A stretch of DNA of 64,000 bases from Rhizobium sp. SSA_523 (GTDB taxonomy: Bacteria; Pseudomonadota; Alphaproteobacteria; Rhizobiales; Rhizobiaceae). The stretch spans positions 1,736,001 to 1,800,000 of the forward strand of contig NZ_CP129382.1 in NCBI RefSeq assembly GCF_030435705.1, read 5' to 3'. Positions 1 to 7,654 of this stretch are shown here, piece by piece (within the stretch, counting starts at the first letter, position 1; each line of letters starts with the position of its first letter). The notes beneath the pieces are model-generated. The model was not told the origin of the DNA. It saw only the letters and a list, made by a program, of their open reading frames with translations, and searched no databases. The translations under genes and the position numbers were made by a program.

Positions 1-304
1 GGTCGCACGCAGATGCGATCTGTTCGAAAGCCCTTCTGAGACCTCGTGCGATGTGAGGGGGCGGATGGGACATCGTTCCGGAAGTATAGAACCACTCCGG
101 CTTCTGCTGCTTACGGATCAGGTAGAACACGTCCGCAAGCACGAGAGCGGCATCTCGCAGAAGTGGGAAGCGTTCGAGGCTCGGCCCGTCCTCGAACGCG
201 CGCATGACTTCCCTTGCCGCTTCCCGTCTTGCTGTCGTCACTTCGGCTCCGGGAGGAGCGAAGCCATGTCGAAAAGATCCGAGAAGCCTGCTGTCCTGTC
301 CCAT
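1..304 (-). CDS. Unknown protein, partial (N-terminal part)
   Basis: An open frame starts at an ATG complementing 302-304 and stays open to the window edge, so only the first 101 residues are visible. A GGTGGAG ribosome-binding site lies just upstream of the ATG. The visible part is mixed and charged, with no signal peptide and no membrane segment; it includes RDAALVLADVFYLIRKQQKP and ends ARGLRRAFEQIASACD. Its amino-acid composition is convincingly coding. I do not recognise the family. The gene diverges from the two small plus-strand genes that follow. Confidence 0.6.
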   Translation of the reverse strand, partial: MGQDSRLLGSFRHGFAPPGAEVTTARREAAREVMRAFEDGPSLERFPLLRDAALVLADVFYLIRKQQKPEWFYTSGTMSHPPPHIARGLRRAFEQIASACD

Positions 305-471
305 TTGCTCCACCCGCTCCCTTTCCGGAGACGATGGATCGATGGAAGGCAAGGCACAAAGCCCACAGGTTCCGCGCGGTCTTACAAGATGACGCTCGGC
401 TTCTCATGATTTTTTTGCAGGTCGCCGAACAATCCATCCTGGCCGTCGTTAGGTTCCAGAAGGAGATGCAC

Positions 472-702
472 ATGTCCAAGATCGCAGACGGCCTGAACGA
501 TCGCCCGAAGGACGCCTCTATCGCGCAGAGCGGTCCTGGTCTCCCCGACGATTCCAGCCAGCCGATCGAGGCAACCGACGAGGAAGTGGAGCGTGTCCGC
601 GCCAAGCTCCAGAACGACGCACGCGACGTGGACGAAGCCCGCGAGAAAGTGAAGAAGGAAATCGACGATCAGGTCGAGCTGCCGCAGCGCGGATCGGCAT
701 GA
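472..702 (+). CDS. Small acidic hypothetical protein
   Basis: This is a 76-residue, very polar protein. The ATG at 472 is chosen because AGGAG (461-465) sits 6 nt upstream. The C-terminal half (EEVERVRAKLQNDARDVDEA and on) is strongly charged and predicted helical or coiled-coil; the N-terminal third is probably disordered. No enzyme motif, signal peptide or membrane segment is seen. It is followed 25 bp later by another small plus-strand gene, so the two may be co-transcribed. The function is unknown. Confidence 0.55.
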   Translation: MSKIADGLNDRPKDASIAQSGPGLPDDSSQPIEATDEEVERVRAKLQNDARDVDEAREKVKKEIDDQVELPQRGSA

Positions 703-727
703 GCCGATGCCAGGAGCGTTCACTTCC

Positions 728-949
728 ATGAGCATATTCGCCTTCGACCTCGACGATCGGGGACAGCCCATCCAAGTATGGGAGACGGTCGTCGATGGAG
801 ACGAACCGGGTGCTGTCGAGGAGGCGAAGGAACTCGCCAAGGACCATGCGGGAACCCTCGTCGTCAAGCGGGAGGGCCATCCCGCTGTCGGCGAGGAAGG
901 TGCTCCGATCATCGTCTTCCAGACGGGCAGAATCGGTGACTTCGACTAG
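728..949 (+). CDS. Small hypothetical protein
   Basis: This is a 73-residue soluble protein starting MSIFAFDLDDRGQP. The start at 728 is preferred over an in-frame ATG at 707 because AGGAG at 712-716 can serve it, though the spacing of 11 nt is long. The sequence is acidic, with probable alternating strand and helix (VKREGHPAVGEEGAPIIVFQ). No family is recognised. Its stop codon overlaps the stop of the broken minus-strand response regulator through a shared CTAG. Confidence 0.5.
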   Translation: MSIFAFDLDDRGQPIQVWETVVDGDEPGAVEEAKELAKDHAGTLVVKREGHPAVGEEGAPIIVFQTGRIGDFD

Positions 950-1335
950 CTGGCGAGTCGTCGCCCTTCTCCTGCGGCCATGTTTCCGACCATCGCGGCG
1001 ATGGCATCCAGCCCATATGACTTCGGGGCTGACACGGCGTCGCCAGGGAGATCTTCCGCCCGGAGGCGATTTCCGCCTGACGCGATGATGACCGAGACGT
1101 GCATGTGGGTCATTGAAATCATCTTAGCGAAATCGAGGCCGCTCAGGCCGCTGGGCATGCGACGTCCGTGACGACGGCATCGATATTACGTTGCCCGAGG
1201 ACGGCCACGGCTTCGAGGACGGTTCGCAGCCTCGACCACCTCGTAGCCTTCGTGGAGAAGCGTGTCGGCGAGCATCATCCGGTCAGGATTTCGTCTTCGA
1301 CGATGAGAACAGTACGCTGACAAATGGCCGAAAGG
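946..1335 (-). pseudogene. Response-regulator receiver domain, frameshifted
   Basis: Read across three frames, the minus strand gives a CheY-like receiver: VLIVEDEIL, then MMLADTLLHEGYEVVEAAN, then AVAVLGQRNIDAVVTDV, then MPSGLSGLDFAKMI. The acidic pocket (EDE), the phospho-acceptor region (VVTDV) and the following MPxxxG segment are all recognisable. The joins need at least three indels; two look like single-base losses, just before MMLAD and just before MPSG. No kinase or output domain lies beside it. It is either a true pseudogene or a stretch with sequencing errors; the other decayed genes within 4 kb favour a pseudogene. Confidence 0.7.
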
Positions 1336-1522
1336 CCCCTCGCCAAAAGCGAAACCTTTAGCCATCGGACGGCCACCAACGGCGCAGTAACAGGCGTGGG
1401 AACCACACGTCGGATATGTCGGCCGGTGCAAAATTAGTCCAGCATAAACTCTGAGGTGGGAGGAAGGCGAAAGATCACACTTGATCTTCAACCCCTGGCA
1501 ACCGACAAATTATAAGTTGCTG

Positions 1523-1825
1523 ATGCAACGCAGGGGGGAGTCTTTGAGTCTATCAACGCTATCGGATGATCAGCTTCGGGTGGAGTTCGAGCGCGGGCGA
1601 GACGATCTCTCCGTGCTCGAAGCGATCAACACCGAATTGAATAAACGCGATACCGACGACGCATTCGAGCTTCAGCTCGATGTCGTCGGCGTTCTGGCCA
1701 AGCTCAGAAAGACAGCCAAGCCACCATCGACCGCTGCAAAGCCAGCCTTGATGCCTTATCGGCGACCTCGACGCGCTGTGCAAAGGCGCGCAGGAAGAAG
1801 CCGGTCAGGAGTTTTGGCCCGCTGA
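1523..1825 (+). pseudogene. Small unknown gene, probably frameshifted
   Basis: The first 55 residues (STLSDDQLRVEFERGRDDLS and on, through DVVGVLAKL) look like an intact helical protein. After about 1705 the frame turns into low-complexity Arg/Pro-rich sequence. In the neighbouring frame a more natural continuation is found (KDSQATIDRCKASLDALSAT), and a third frame carries KGAQEEAGQEFWPADHA. This suggests an ancestral gene of about 115-120 codons broken by two indels. The family is not recognised. It overlaps, on the opposite strand, the recombinase scrap at 1800-1907. Confidence 0.4.
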
Positions 1826-1907
1826 CCACGCGAGGCGGCGTCATCCTCCGGTTGCAGACGCGCGAATGCTCCTGCACCGAATCAAAGGTCTCCCGATCGA
1901 TCAGGCA
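1800..1907 (-). pseudogene. Serine recombinase fragment
   Basis: About 36 residues read CLIDRETFDSVQEHS, then NRRMTPPRVVSG, then LLTG. This matches the end of the Recombinase domain and the lead-in to the zinc-ribbon in large serine recombinases, where a LIDRETFDxVQ-like segment is followed by PPRVVSGPxLLTG. Neither the catalytic resolvase domain nor the zinc-ribbon cysteines are present. It runs directly on from the TraG scrap in one open frame, so the fusion arose by deletion or recombination among mobile elements. Confidence 0.6.
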
Positions 1908-2035
1908 TGTGGCATCGGTCGGATCGAACAGCAGCACGCGACCATGCTGCGCGCGAAAGCCGCCGTCAGCGTCCAATTCCATCCCTTGATGTCGTGGATG
2001 ATGGTGCTACCCAGCCAGGCCAGCAGCGTCGGCAC
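1908..2035 (-). pseudogene. traG: TraG/VirD4 coupling-protein fragment, frameshifted
   Basis: The peptide VPTLLAWLGSTIIHDIKG, then WNWTLTA, then (after a one-frame shift) FRAQHGRVLLFDPTD is the conserved segment that follows the Walker A motif in VirD4/TraG type IV coupling ATPases (consensus VxPTLLxWPGSxIxxDIKGE...LTAxxR...GRVLxFDPT). The Walker A segment itself and the rest of the protein are missing. It is fused in frame to a truncated LysR gene upstream and to a recombinase fragment downstream. It is a relic of a conjugative element. Confidence 0.65.
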
Positions 2036-2530
2036 GAGGGCAACATCAAGTTTGCCGTCGCGCACCATCGCCACTGTTTGCGCGGACGGACCTTCCACGA
2101 CGACCTGATCGACATCGGGGAACTCGATGTGAAACCGTGTGCGCAAGTCGGCGATGAAACCGCCAGTGATCGAAGAGATGAGTCCGGTGGCGAGTTGCCC
2201 GGTCGTACCGGACGAAATCGCACCGGCCGTTCGGATGGCATGATCGAGATGGCCGATGCCGGTCGCGACCTCGGAAACGAAGAGGCGCCCGGCTTCGGTC
2301 AGGCCAACACCACAATGACGGCGCTTGAACAGGAGGATTCCCAGTGTCTCCTCAAGCGCTTTGATACGGGCGCTGATGCTCGACTGCGTGGTGCCTAACG
2401 CGTTTGCCGCATGCCGAAAATTAAGATGTTCGGCGACAGCCGAAATATGCATAAGCGCAGTCAGTGGAACTCTTAAATCCGAGAATACCAGGCAAGGTAC
2501 TGCCAGAAACAATTCTCCCTTTTGTATCAA
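2036..2530 (-). pseudogene. LysR-family regulator, truncated
   Basis: The N-terminal winged helix-turn-helix is clear (FRHAANALGTTQSSISARIK, then ALEETLGILLFKRR and LTEAGRLF). The first part of the substrate-binding domain is also present (ATGLISSITGGFIADL, RFHIEFPDVDQVVVEG). After DGKLDVAL the LysR sequence stops at about 2036 and is replaced in frame by TraG sequence, so roughly half the effector domain is missing. The only start near the left end is a TTG at 2530 without a clear ribosome-binding site. If expressed, it would make a DNA-binding domain on a chimeric tail. Confidence 0.65.
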
Positions 2531-2551
2531 CGCATCGGAATTGATCTGTCG

Positions 2552-3175
2552 CTACGACGAAGATTCCATGGTGAAATTTTGTTCCCGAAACTCCAAGATT
2601 TTGTCGATTAAACCCCATTCCAATGCTTCTTCCGCGGTCATAAAGTGATCGCGATCCATGCCCTTTTCGAACTGTTCGAATTGACGTTTGCAGTGTTTAG
2701 CGTAGAGCCGAGTCATCCTATTCTTGGTCTTCAGAATTTCTTCTGCATGAATGAGCATGTCAGAGGCTTGGCCCTGGAAGCCACCCAATGGCTGGTGTAT
2801 CAAGATGCTCGCGTTGGGTAGTGCTGCACGTTCGCCAGGCTCTCCTGCCATCAGCAGAAAGGAACCCATAGAGCGCGCCGTTCCCATGCACAGCGTATGC
2901 ACCGGCGCGCGGATGTAGCGCATAGTGTCATACATCGCCAGACCACTTGTAACGACTCCGCCGGGTGAGTTGATGTAAAGACTGATTGGCTTCTTCGGGT
3001 TTTCAGCCTCAAGAAAGAGCAATTGGGCGCAAACCAATGCTGAAACAGTGTCGTTCACCTCTCCATTTAGGAAGATGATCCGCTCGCGGAGAAGACGCGA
3101 AAAAATGTCGAATGAGCGCTCCCCTCTGCTGGATTGTTCGACAACCATGGGGACGAGTTGCATCGCTTCGCGCAT
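2552..3175 (-). CDS. clpP: ClpP-family serine protease (accessory paralogue)
   Basis: This 207-residue protein is full length for ClpP, the proteolytic core of cytoplasmic AAA+ proteases. The triad is intact: Ser102 in [13 protein letters not shown], His127 in ILIHQPLGG and Asp176 in [21 protein letters not shown] is also conserved. The RSMG active-site context and the [14 protein letters not shown] segment differ from the housekeeping ClpP, so it looks like one of the accessory alphaproteobacterial paralogues. The ATG at 3175 has GGAG upstream. No clpX or clpA is next to it. It lies 43 bp after the SRPBCC gene and may share its transcript. The stretch looks lower in GC than the rest of the window. 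Confidence 0.9.
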   Translation of the reverse strand: MREAMQLVPMVVEQSSRGERSFDIFSRLLRERIIFLNGEVNDTVSALVCAQLLFLEAENPKKPISLYINSPGGVVTSGLAMYDTMRYIRAPVHTLCMGTARSMGSFLLMAGEPGERAALPNASILIHQPLGGFQGQASDMLIHAEEILKTKNRMTRLYAKHCKRQFEQFEKGMDRDHFMTAEEALEWGLIDKILEFREQNFTMESSS

Positions 3176-3218
3176 CGGCGAACTCCAATTCTTTTAAACG
3201 TTAAAGAAAGCCGTCCGA

Positions 3219-3575
3219 TCAGGCGGCAAGCATGAGGATTTGGCTGTTGTTGTTTGCTGCCTCAATTGTTCTGTCGAGTCGCGCCACATCAAGCTCGTGT
3301 ATGATCCGCAAGCTCGTTCCTCCGCTCTCATTCGGAGCAATCCTGAACGTCACCGTGCTTTCGACGAATGGCGGCGTGTTATCCCGCATCCTGTAGCTCA
3401 CTTCTTCGCCCGGCGTTGACGTCGTCGCGTCGGGATTGGCGAGCGCGTCTTGGGGCAGCCAGTTTGCTCGAAATTCGGGGATGCTCAGCGCGCGCCAAAC
3501 CTTTTCTGTCGGGGCATCGAGTTGATACTCAAAATCTATGCCAGCTCTCTGCTCTTCGGTCTTATTGTCCTTCAT
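3219..3575 (-). CDS. SRPBCC/AHSA1-like protein
   Basis: This is a 118-residue START-like (SRPBCC) protein: FEYQLDAPTEKVWRALSIPE is the usual opening strand and helix, followed by PGEEVSYRM, STVTFRIAPNESGGTSLRI and a C-terminal helix ending in NNNSQILMLAA. Such proteins bind hydrophobic small molecules or assist protein folding; the ligand is unknown. Its ATG overlaps the stop of the upstream ArsR gene (ATGA), a pairing that is common for ArsR regulators with AHSA1-like proteins. It is shorter than classical AHSA1 proteins but appears complete for this sub-family. Confidence 0.8.
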   Translation of the reverse strand: MKDNKTEEQRAGIDFEYQLDAPTEKVWRALSIPEFRANWLPQDALANPDATTSTPGEEVSYRMRDNTPPFVESTVTFRIAPNESGGTSLRIIHELDVARLDRTIEAANNNSQILMLAA

Positions 3576-3886
3576 TGATCCATATCCTTCAGCAAGACCT
3601 TGAGGGCTTCAATCCGTGCCGGCCAATAAGCACGGTATTTTGCAAGCCATTGAGCAATGAGAGACAATCCCTCGGGATCGACCTCATAATTCACGAAACG
3701 CCCCTGCCGCTGTTCCCTCACCAGCCGGGCACCGCGCAAGACGGCAAGATGCTGGGACATAGCTGGTTGGCTAATATCCATACCCTCACGCAAGGCGCTG
3801 GCGTTCATGCCCCCTGCCGCTAACTTCTCGAAGATCGTGCGGCGGGTCGGGTCGGACAAAGCTCTAAAAATATCATTTTCGATCAT
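3572..3886 (-). CDS. ArsR-family transcriptional regulator
   Basis: This 104-residue winged helix protein opens with IFRALSDPTRRTIFEKLAAG, the hallmark of this ArsR sub-family. The recognition region is MDISQPAMSQHLAVLRGARL, followed by the wing VREQRQGRFVNYEVDPEGL. The metal-binding cysteine motif of classical ArsR is absent, so it is not a metal sensor of that type. It is translationally coupled (4-nt overlap) to the SRPBCC gene, which it probably controls along with itself. The C-terminal WLAKYRAYWPARIEALKVLL segment is typical of the AHSA1-associated group. Confidence 0.88.
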   Translation of the reverse strand: MIENDIFRALSDPTRRTIFEKLAAGGMNASALREGMDISQPAMSQHLAVLRGARLVREQRQGRFVNYEVDPEGLSLIAQWLAKYRAYWPARIEALKVLLKDMDQ

Positions 3887-3932
3887 GCCAAGACATAAGC
3901 ACAGACTTATGCGATTCGCAATTCTATCTTAG

Positions 3933-4557
3933 TTAGAGGCTCAGCCCCCTCTGCCGCCCCATTTGCCACGACACCGAACCGCCCTGGACGAAGCCGGCCA
4001 CCTCCTTGCCGAGCTGGCGGTCGATGACCGGCCGCCACGGCGGCAGAGCGGACCGGCAGGTTCTTGCCCGCCGCCATCTCGGCCCAGCACGAGCAACTTC
4101 ACGGTTGCGCAGCGTGGCGGTGAGATTACGGCGATAGCGAATGCCGCCATCCTCGTGCCGGATCGCTCGGCCGATAGATGCCGTCCTCGGCGATGTCCGC
4201 GATGGTGGGATCGGATGGGCGGCCGGCCCTGTCAATCGGCCAGATCTCGACGATGCTGCCGGTGCGGGCATCCCTCAACGCGGGTGGCTTCGATGCCGGG
4301 AACGTGTGGGGTTCGGCTGTCGATCCCGTCCACCACGACGGTCGGGCTCTCCTATCTCGTCGGTCAGATATTCGTCCACGACACGGCCGACGATCGACAC
4401 TTCGGACGCGGCGTCGTGAAGGTGGAAAATCGCCGGGTCGAGGCCACCGGCCTTCAGCGCCTTTTGCATGATGCGGATGATGTCGCCGCGCTCGCCCATC
4501 TCGCACAGCGTCGGCCCCAATCTCCGTCCCGCCTCCCATCTGCTCAGCGTCTTTCAT
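3933..4557 (-). pseudogene. Conjugative relaxase (TraI/VirD2-like, DUF3363), C-terminal relic
   Basis: Three minus-strand frames together give the C-terminal region of a DUF3363 relaxase. They contain GERGDIIRIMQKAL, then SIVGRVVDEYLTDEIGE, then TVVVDGIDSRTPHVPGIEA, then TGSIVEIW...TIADIAEDGIY, and finally WRPVIDRQLGKEVAG with VSWQMGRQRGLSL at the end. The order matches that family and the final segment looks like a native C-terminus. At least three frameshifts separate the pieces, and the catalytic N-terminal half is absent. With the TraG scrap 2 kb away it indicates a decayed conjugative element. Confidence 0.65.
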
Positions 4558-4745
4558 CGGTTGCCGTCATACCCGCCGCAGATCGAAGCCGGACGGTACC
4601 TGAACGGCCACGCCTCGTCCCACGCGGCACATTTCGACGGCGTCCGTTCGCAGTCGAAATATGCCCGGTCTTTGCAACCGCACTGCCTTGCAGCCGGCAG
4701 CGACGCGCCTATCTTGCGATTGAGGGCCACGCCTTGGAGACAATC

Positions 4746-4940
4746 ATGGATAGTTCGCGGAAACGCCTTCTGCATGAACTCGCGCTCATTGTCGGCGGGG
4801 TCCTTGCCTTCTTCCTCTTCCTGTTCATCACCGGACACGATCCCGACGAGCGGCCCTTGACGCTTCTCGAATGGGTGATCGGAGGGGCCCTCATCGGTCC
4901 GGGCTTCGGTTATCTCCTGAAATGGCGAGGTGCGAAATAG
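4746..4940 (+). CDS. Small two-TM membrane protein
   Basis: This is a 64-residue protein with a basic N-terminus (MDSSRKRLLHE) and two hydrophobic stretches, roughly residues 11-30 (LALIVGGVLAFFLFLFITG) and 42-58 (WVIGGALIGPGFGYLLKW). A polar loop (HDPDERPLT) lies between them. The ATG at 4746 has GGAGA upstream at suitable spacing. It is an inner-membrane protein of unknown function and belongs to no family I can name. It stands alone between the relaxase relic and a divergent secreted-protein gene. Confidence 0.55.
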   Translation: MDSSRKRLLHELALIVGGVLAFFLFLFITGHDPDERPLTLLEWVIGGALIGPGFGYLLKWRGAK

Positions 4941-4987
4941 CGACGGCATGTCGCCCTTCGCAAACCTTCAGGATTTCCCGCAGGGCC

Positions 4988-5488
4988 TCATCTGGTCCGG
5001 CTGATATTCACCAGCGCGCTGGTGCCGACCTGCGTGAACTGATACGCGACGCCGCTCCTTTGCCAAAAGGCGCTGGTGCTCTCGATCACTGGCTGGCTGT
5101 CGAAATCGTCAGGCGGTCCAAGGCGCGCTTTCAAAGCGTCGAGAAGCGCCCCGGGCCTTGGCGTGGAATAGGCGCAGGCCTGATGGCCGTTCCTCCCGAC
5201 AGACATCCAGTATGACAGACTCTCCGCGCCCTCCGACCCGTCGCGCTTCCATCCGACCAGCTCCACCGGCCCGCCATTATGAGCCTGGAAGCCGCTGCGC
5301 CACGCCGAGGTATCGGCATCGCTCATGCGGCGCCAGCCGAGCTTGTCGCCTTCCTGCGCCGCCTCCTGCACGCCTGGGGCCGTGCACAGGGTGAGAAGAT
5401 GATCGACAGTCAGGTCCGCCGGAGGGGCGGCCGCCGCGCCTGCAGTCCCGATGAGGACGCAGAGAACCGTGACCGCCGTCTTGCGCAC
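4988..5488 (-). CDS. Secreted protein of unknown function
   Basis: From a GTG at 5488 the protein has 166 residues and a textbook signal peptide (RKTAVTVLCVLIGTAGAAAA, with cleavage probably after AAA). GCGGAG lies upstream of the GTG; an in-frame ATG at 5527 would add 13 residues before the signal sequence and is less likely. The mature part has two cysteines (CTAPG and QACAYS) that could pair, and a run of strand-like segments ending VAYQFTQVGTSALVNISRTR. It is probably a small periplasmic beta-rich domain; no family is recognised. Confidence 0.6.
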   Translation of the reverse strand: MRKTAVTVLCVLIGTAGAAAAPPADLTVDHLLTLCTAPGVQEAAQEGDKLGWRRMSDADTSAWRSGFQAHNGGPVELVGWKRDGSEGAESLSYWMSVGRNGHQACAYSTPRPGALLDALKARLGPPDDFDSQPVIESTSAFWQRSGVAYQFTQVGTSALVNISRTR

Positions 5489-5818
5489 CGCAAAAGCTCC
5501 GCGAGGGTCAGGAAGGGCCCACCGCATAGTCCACCTTGTTCGACGCTTCATTGAGCAACTGACCCTGATCTGTGCCGACCCGCTTGAGGATGATTGTCCG
5601 ACTATATGGCAAATCTTGCGCAGATTGCGAGGCCGGGACATCGCTGCCCTTCTGTCATCGCCCGGTCCGCCTCATTTCCGCATCCCCTTCCTCTGCCCCG
5701 TCCCTCCTCTGCCCGTCCCTCTCTCCTCTCCGTTCCGAATTTTTGGGCGAGACAAGAGATCGGGATTGACACCCTTCAGAATCATAGACATTTTATATCC
5801 AGGATTAGGAGCGATATT
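5489..5818. promoter_or_regulatory. Divergent intergenic region with possible Rrf2-operon promoter
   Basis: This 330-bp gap separates two divergent genes. A TTGACA (5766-5771) is followed by an AT-rich patch (ATTTTATAT, about 5790-5798), but the spacing to the best -10-like hexamer is longer than 17 bp, so the promoter call is weak. AGGAG lies 7 nt before the ATG of the Rrf2 gene. The pyrimidine-rich stretch at about 5670-5740 is unexplained. Nothing else is recognised here. Confidence 0.3.
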
Positions 5819-6331
5819 ATGAAACTCAGCGAAGGCGTGGAGCAGGCCATTCACTGCACGGCGTTCCTGGCGGGACTGTCGAAAGAGGGCGTGCTTTCGG
5901 CAGCATCGCTTGCGGAACTGCACGGTGTGTCGACGAGCTATCTCCTGAAGCATTTGCAGGCGCTGTCCGGCGCCGGGATCGTCGTGACGACGCCCGGCCC
6001 GAAAGGCGGCTATCGACTGGCGAAGGCGCCGAAGGAGATCAGCCTGCTCGACATCGTCCTCGCGGTTGAAGGACCGGCGCCCGCGTTCCGATGCGCAGAG
6101 ATCCGCCAGCGCGGACCGAACCCTCTGCCGCAGCGCTACTTCACCAGGCCCTGCCAGATCAACGCCGCGATGCTGAAGGCCGAGAAAGCCTATCGCGCAG
6201 AACTCGCCAAGGTCTCCGTCGCGGACCTTCTGGCGGACCTCGGTGCAGACGACGACGGCGGGATCGCCGCCCGCGGATGCGCCTTCCTCGAACTCCACGA
6301 ACGCAAGACGGGCAATCGCGCCTCGTCATAG
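5819..6331 (+). CDS. Rrf2-family transcriptional regulator
   Basis: This is a 170-residue protein. The winged helix is typical of Rrf2: SAASLAELHGVSTSYLLKHL, then the wing GPKGGYRLAKAPKEISLLDIV. Cysteines at about 92, 112 and 154 could sense redox state or bind a cluster, but they do not form the compact IscR-type C-x5-C-x5-C pattern. The ATG is selected by AGGAG 7 nt upstream. It is followed 11 bp later by an NmrA-like reductase and then an AhpD-like protein on the same strand. This suggests a redox- or electrophile-responsive operon that it autoregulates; the signal is unknown. Confidence 0.85.
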   Translation: MKLSEGVEQAIHCTAFLAGLSKEGVLSAASLAELHGVSTSYLLKHLQALSGAGIVVTTPGPKGGYRLAKAPKEISLLDIVLAVEGPAPAFRCAEIRQRGPNPLPQRYFTRPCQINAAMLKAEKAYRAELAKVSVADLLADLGADDDGGIAARGCAFLELHERKTGNRASS

Positions 6332-6342
6332 GAGAAAGCACT

Positions 6343-7095
6343 ATGAGCAAGATGAAGAAGGTCGTCGTCATCGGCGGCACGGGCCTGATCGGCTCGAAGG
6401 CAGTGAAGCTTCTGCAGGACGCCGGCCACGAAGCCGTCGCCGCAAGCTCCCGCAACGGCATCAACGCCTATACGGGAGAAGGACTGGCCGAAGCGCTGAC
6501 CGGCGCCGACGCCGTCATCGACGTGTCGAACAGGGTGTCCTTCGACAAGGCCGTCATCACCGACTTCTTCGAGACGTCCAGCCGGAACCTGACGCGCGCC
6601 GAACAGGCCGCAGGCGTCGGCCATCACGTCGTGCTCTCGATTGTCAATACAGACCGGCTGTCCGCCAATGCCTACATGGCGGGCAAGCTTGCCCAGGAAG
6701 AGGTCGTCCGGTCTTCGGACCAAGCCTATACGATCGTGCGGGCAACGCAGTTTTACGAATTCATGGAGACGCTGGTCGACGCCTACGCCGCCGACGGCAC
6801 CGTGAGCGTGCCGGATATCGACTTCCAGCCGATCGCAGCCTTCGACGTCGCGGCCGCTCTGGTTAAGGCCGCGCTGGGAGAGCCGAAGAACGGGATCGTC
6901 GATCTCGCAGGTCCCGACCGCGCAGCCTTCACATCCTTCGCCCGAACCTATCTGGATGCGAAAGGCGACGATCGCCCGGTAAGGGCCGATGCCGCCATCG
7001 ATTATTTCGGCGCGCCGGTCATGGCCGGTTCGCTGGTGCCTGAGGGAGCCTTCATCAAAGGCCGGATCACGTTTTCCGAATGGCTTCGGGCATGA
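6343..7095 (+). CDS. NAD(P)-binding NmrA-like oxidoreductase
   Basis: This 250-residue atypical short-chain dehydrogenase has the dinucleotide-binding motif VVVIGGTGLIGSKAVKLL at its N-terminus. A GADAVIDVSN segment and the LSIVNTDRL...YMAGKLAQEEVV region follow, as in NmrA/SDR-a5-type proteins that act as quinone or nitroarene reductases or redox sensors. There is no transmembrane segment, so it is cytoplasmic. GGAG precedes the ATG. Its position between an Rrf2 regulator and an AhpD-like protein suggests a role in oxidative or electrophile stress; the substrate is unknown. Confidence 0.82.
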   Translation: MSKMKKVVVIGGTGLIGSKAVKLLQDAGHEAVAASSRNGINAYTGEGLAEALTGADAVIDVSNRVSFDKAVITDFFETSSRNLTRAEQAAGVGHHVVLSIVNTDRLSANAYMAGKLAQEEVVRSSDQAYTIVRATQFYEFMETLVDAYAADGTVSVPDIDFQPIAAFDVAAALVKAALGEPKNGIVDLAGPDRAAFTSFARTYLDAKGDDRPVRADAAIDYFGAPVMAGSLVPEGAFIKGRITFSEWLRA

Positions 7096-7145
7096 CGCGA
7101 GCTGCCGCCAATCCCATTCACTTCCCGCAACACAAGGAAAGTCCC

Positions 7146-7592
7146 ATGTCCCGCTTGAACTGGTCCGAAATCTCCCCCGACGGCGCGAAGGCGCTCTTCA
7201 GCGTCCACCACTATGTGACGAAGAAGACGAGCCTGCCGGAAGAGCTCATTCACCTCGTCTTCCTGCGCGTCTCGCAGATCAACGGCTGCGCCCATTGCAT
7301 CGACATGCACAGCCGCGATCTGCGCAAGACCATGTCCGTCGACAAGGTGACGCTGGTGCCGGTCTGGGACGAGGTGCCGCATCTGTTCACCGACCAGCAG
7401 CGGGCAGCCCTCGCCTGGGCCGAGGAGGTGACGAATGTCAGCCAGACCCATGCCTCCGACGAGGCCTATGCCGCCGCCGCGGCCGTTTTCGATCCCAAGG
7501 ATCTGGTGGACCTGACGATCACGATCGCCGCCATGAACGCCTTCAACCGGCTCGGCGCGCCGTTCCGCCTGCCGGTGGCGGCCAAAGCCTGA
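7146..7592 (+). CDS. AhpD/carboxymuconolactone decarboxylase-like peroxidase
   Basis: This 148-residue all-helical protein carries the AhpD core CAHCIDMHSRDLR: Cys48, Cys51 and His55, the redox pair and the relay histidine of alkylhydroperoxidase D-like proteins. The flanking VSQINGC and the later AAMNAFNRLGAPFR segments fit the family. It probably reduces organic peroxides using a thiol donor. The ATG at 7146 is preferred over a GTG/ATG further upstream because the family starts near the LNWSEISPD helix. It is the last gene of the Rrf2-NmrA-AhpD operon. Confidence 0.87.
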   Translation: MSRLNWSEISPDGAKALFSVHHYVTKKTSLPEELIHLVFLRVSQINGCAHCIDMHSRDLRKTMSVDKVTLVPVWDEVPHLFTDQQRAALAWAEEVTNVSQTHASDEAYAAAAAVFDPKDLVDLTITIAAMNAFNRLGAPFRLPVAAKA

Positions 7593-7654
7593 TGAAGGCT
7601 TGCCGGCAGGCGGTTTGCCGTGGACGTTCCGGCTCAGGGCGCCAGATATAGCGG

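Noticed and set aside
5660-5745. Pyrimidine-rich tract as a CRISPR-like or regulatory repeat
   Set aside because: No regular unit or spacer pattern; only base-composition bias.
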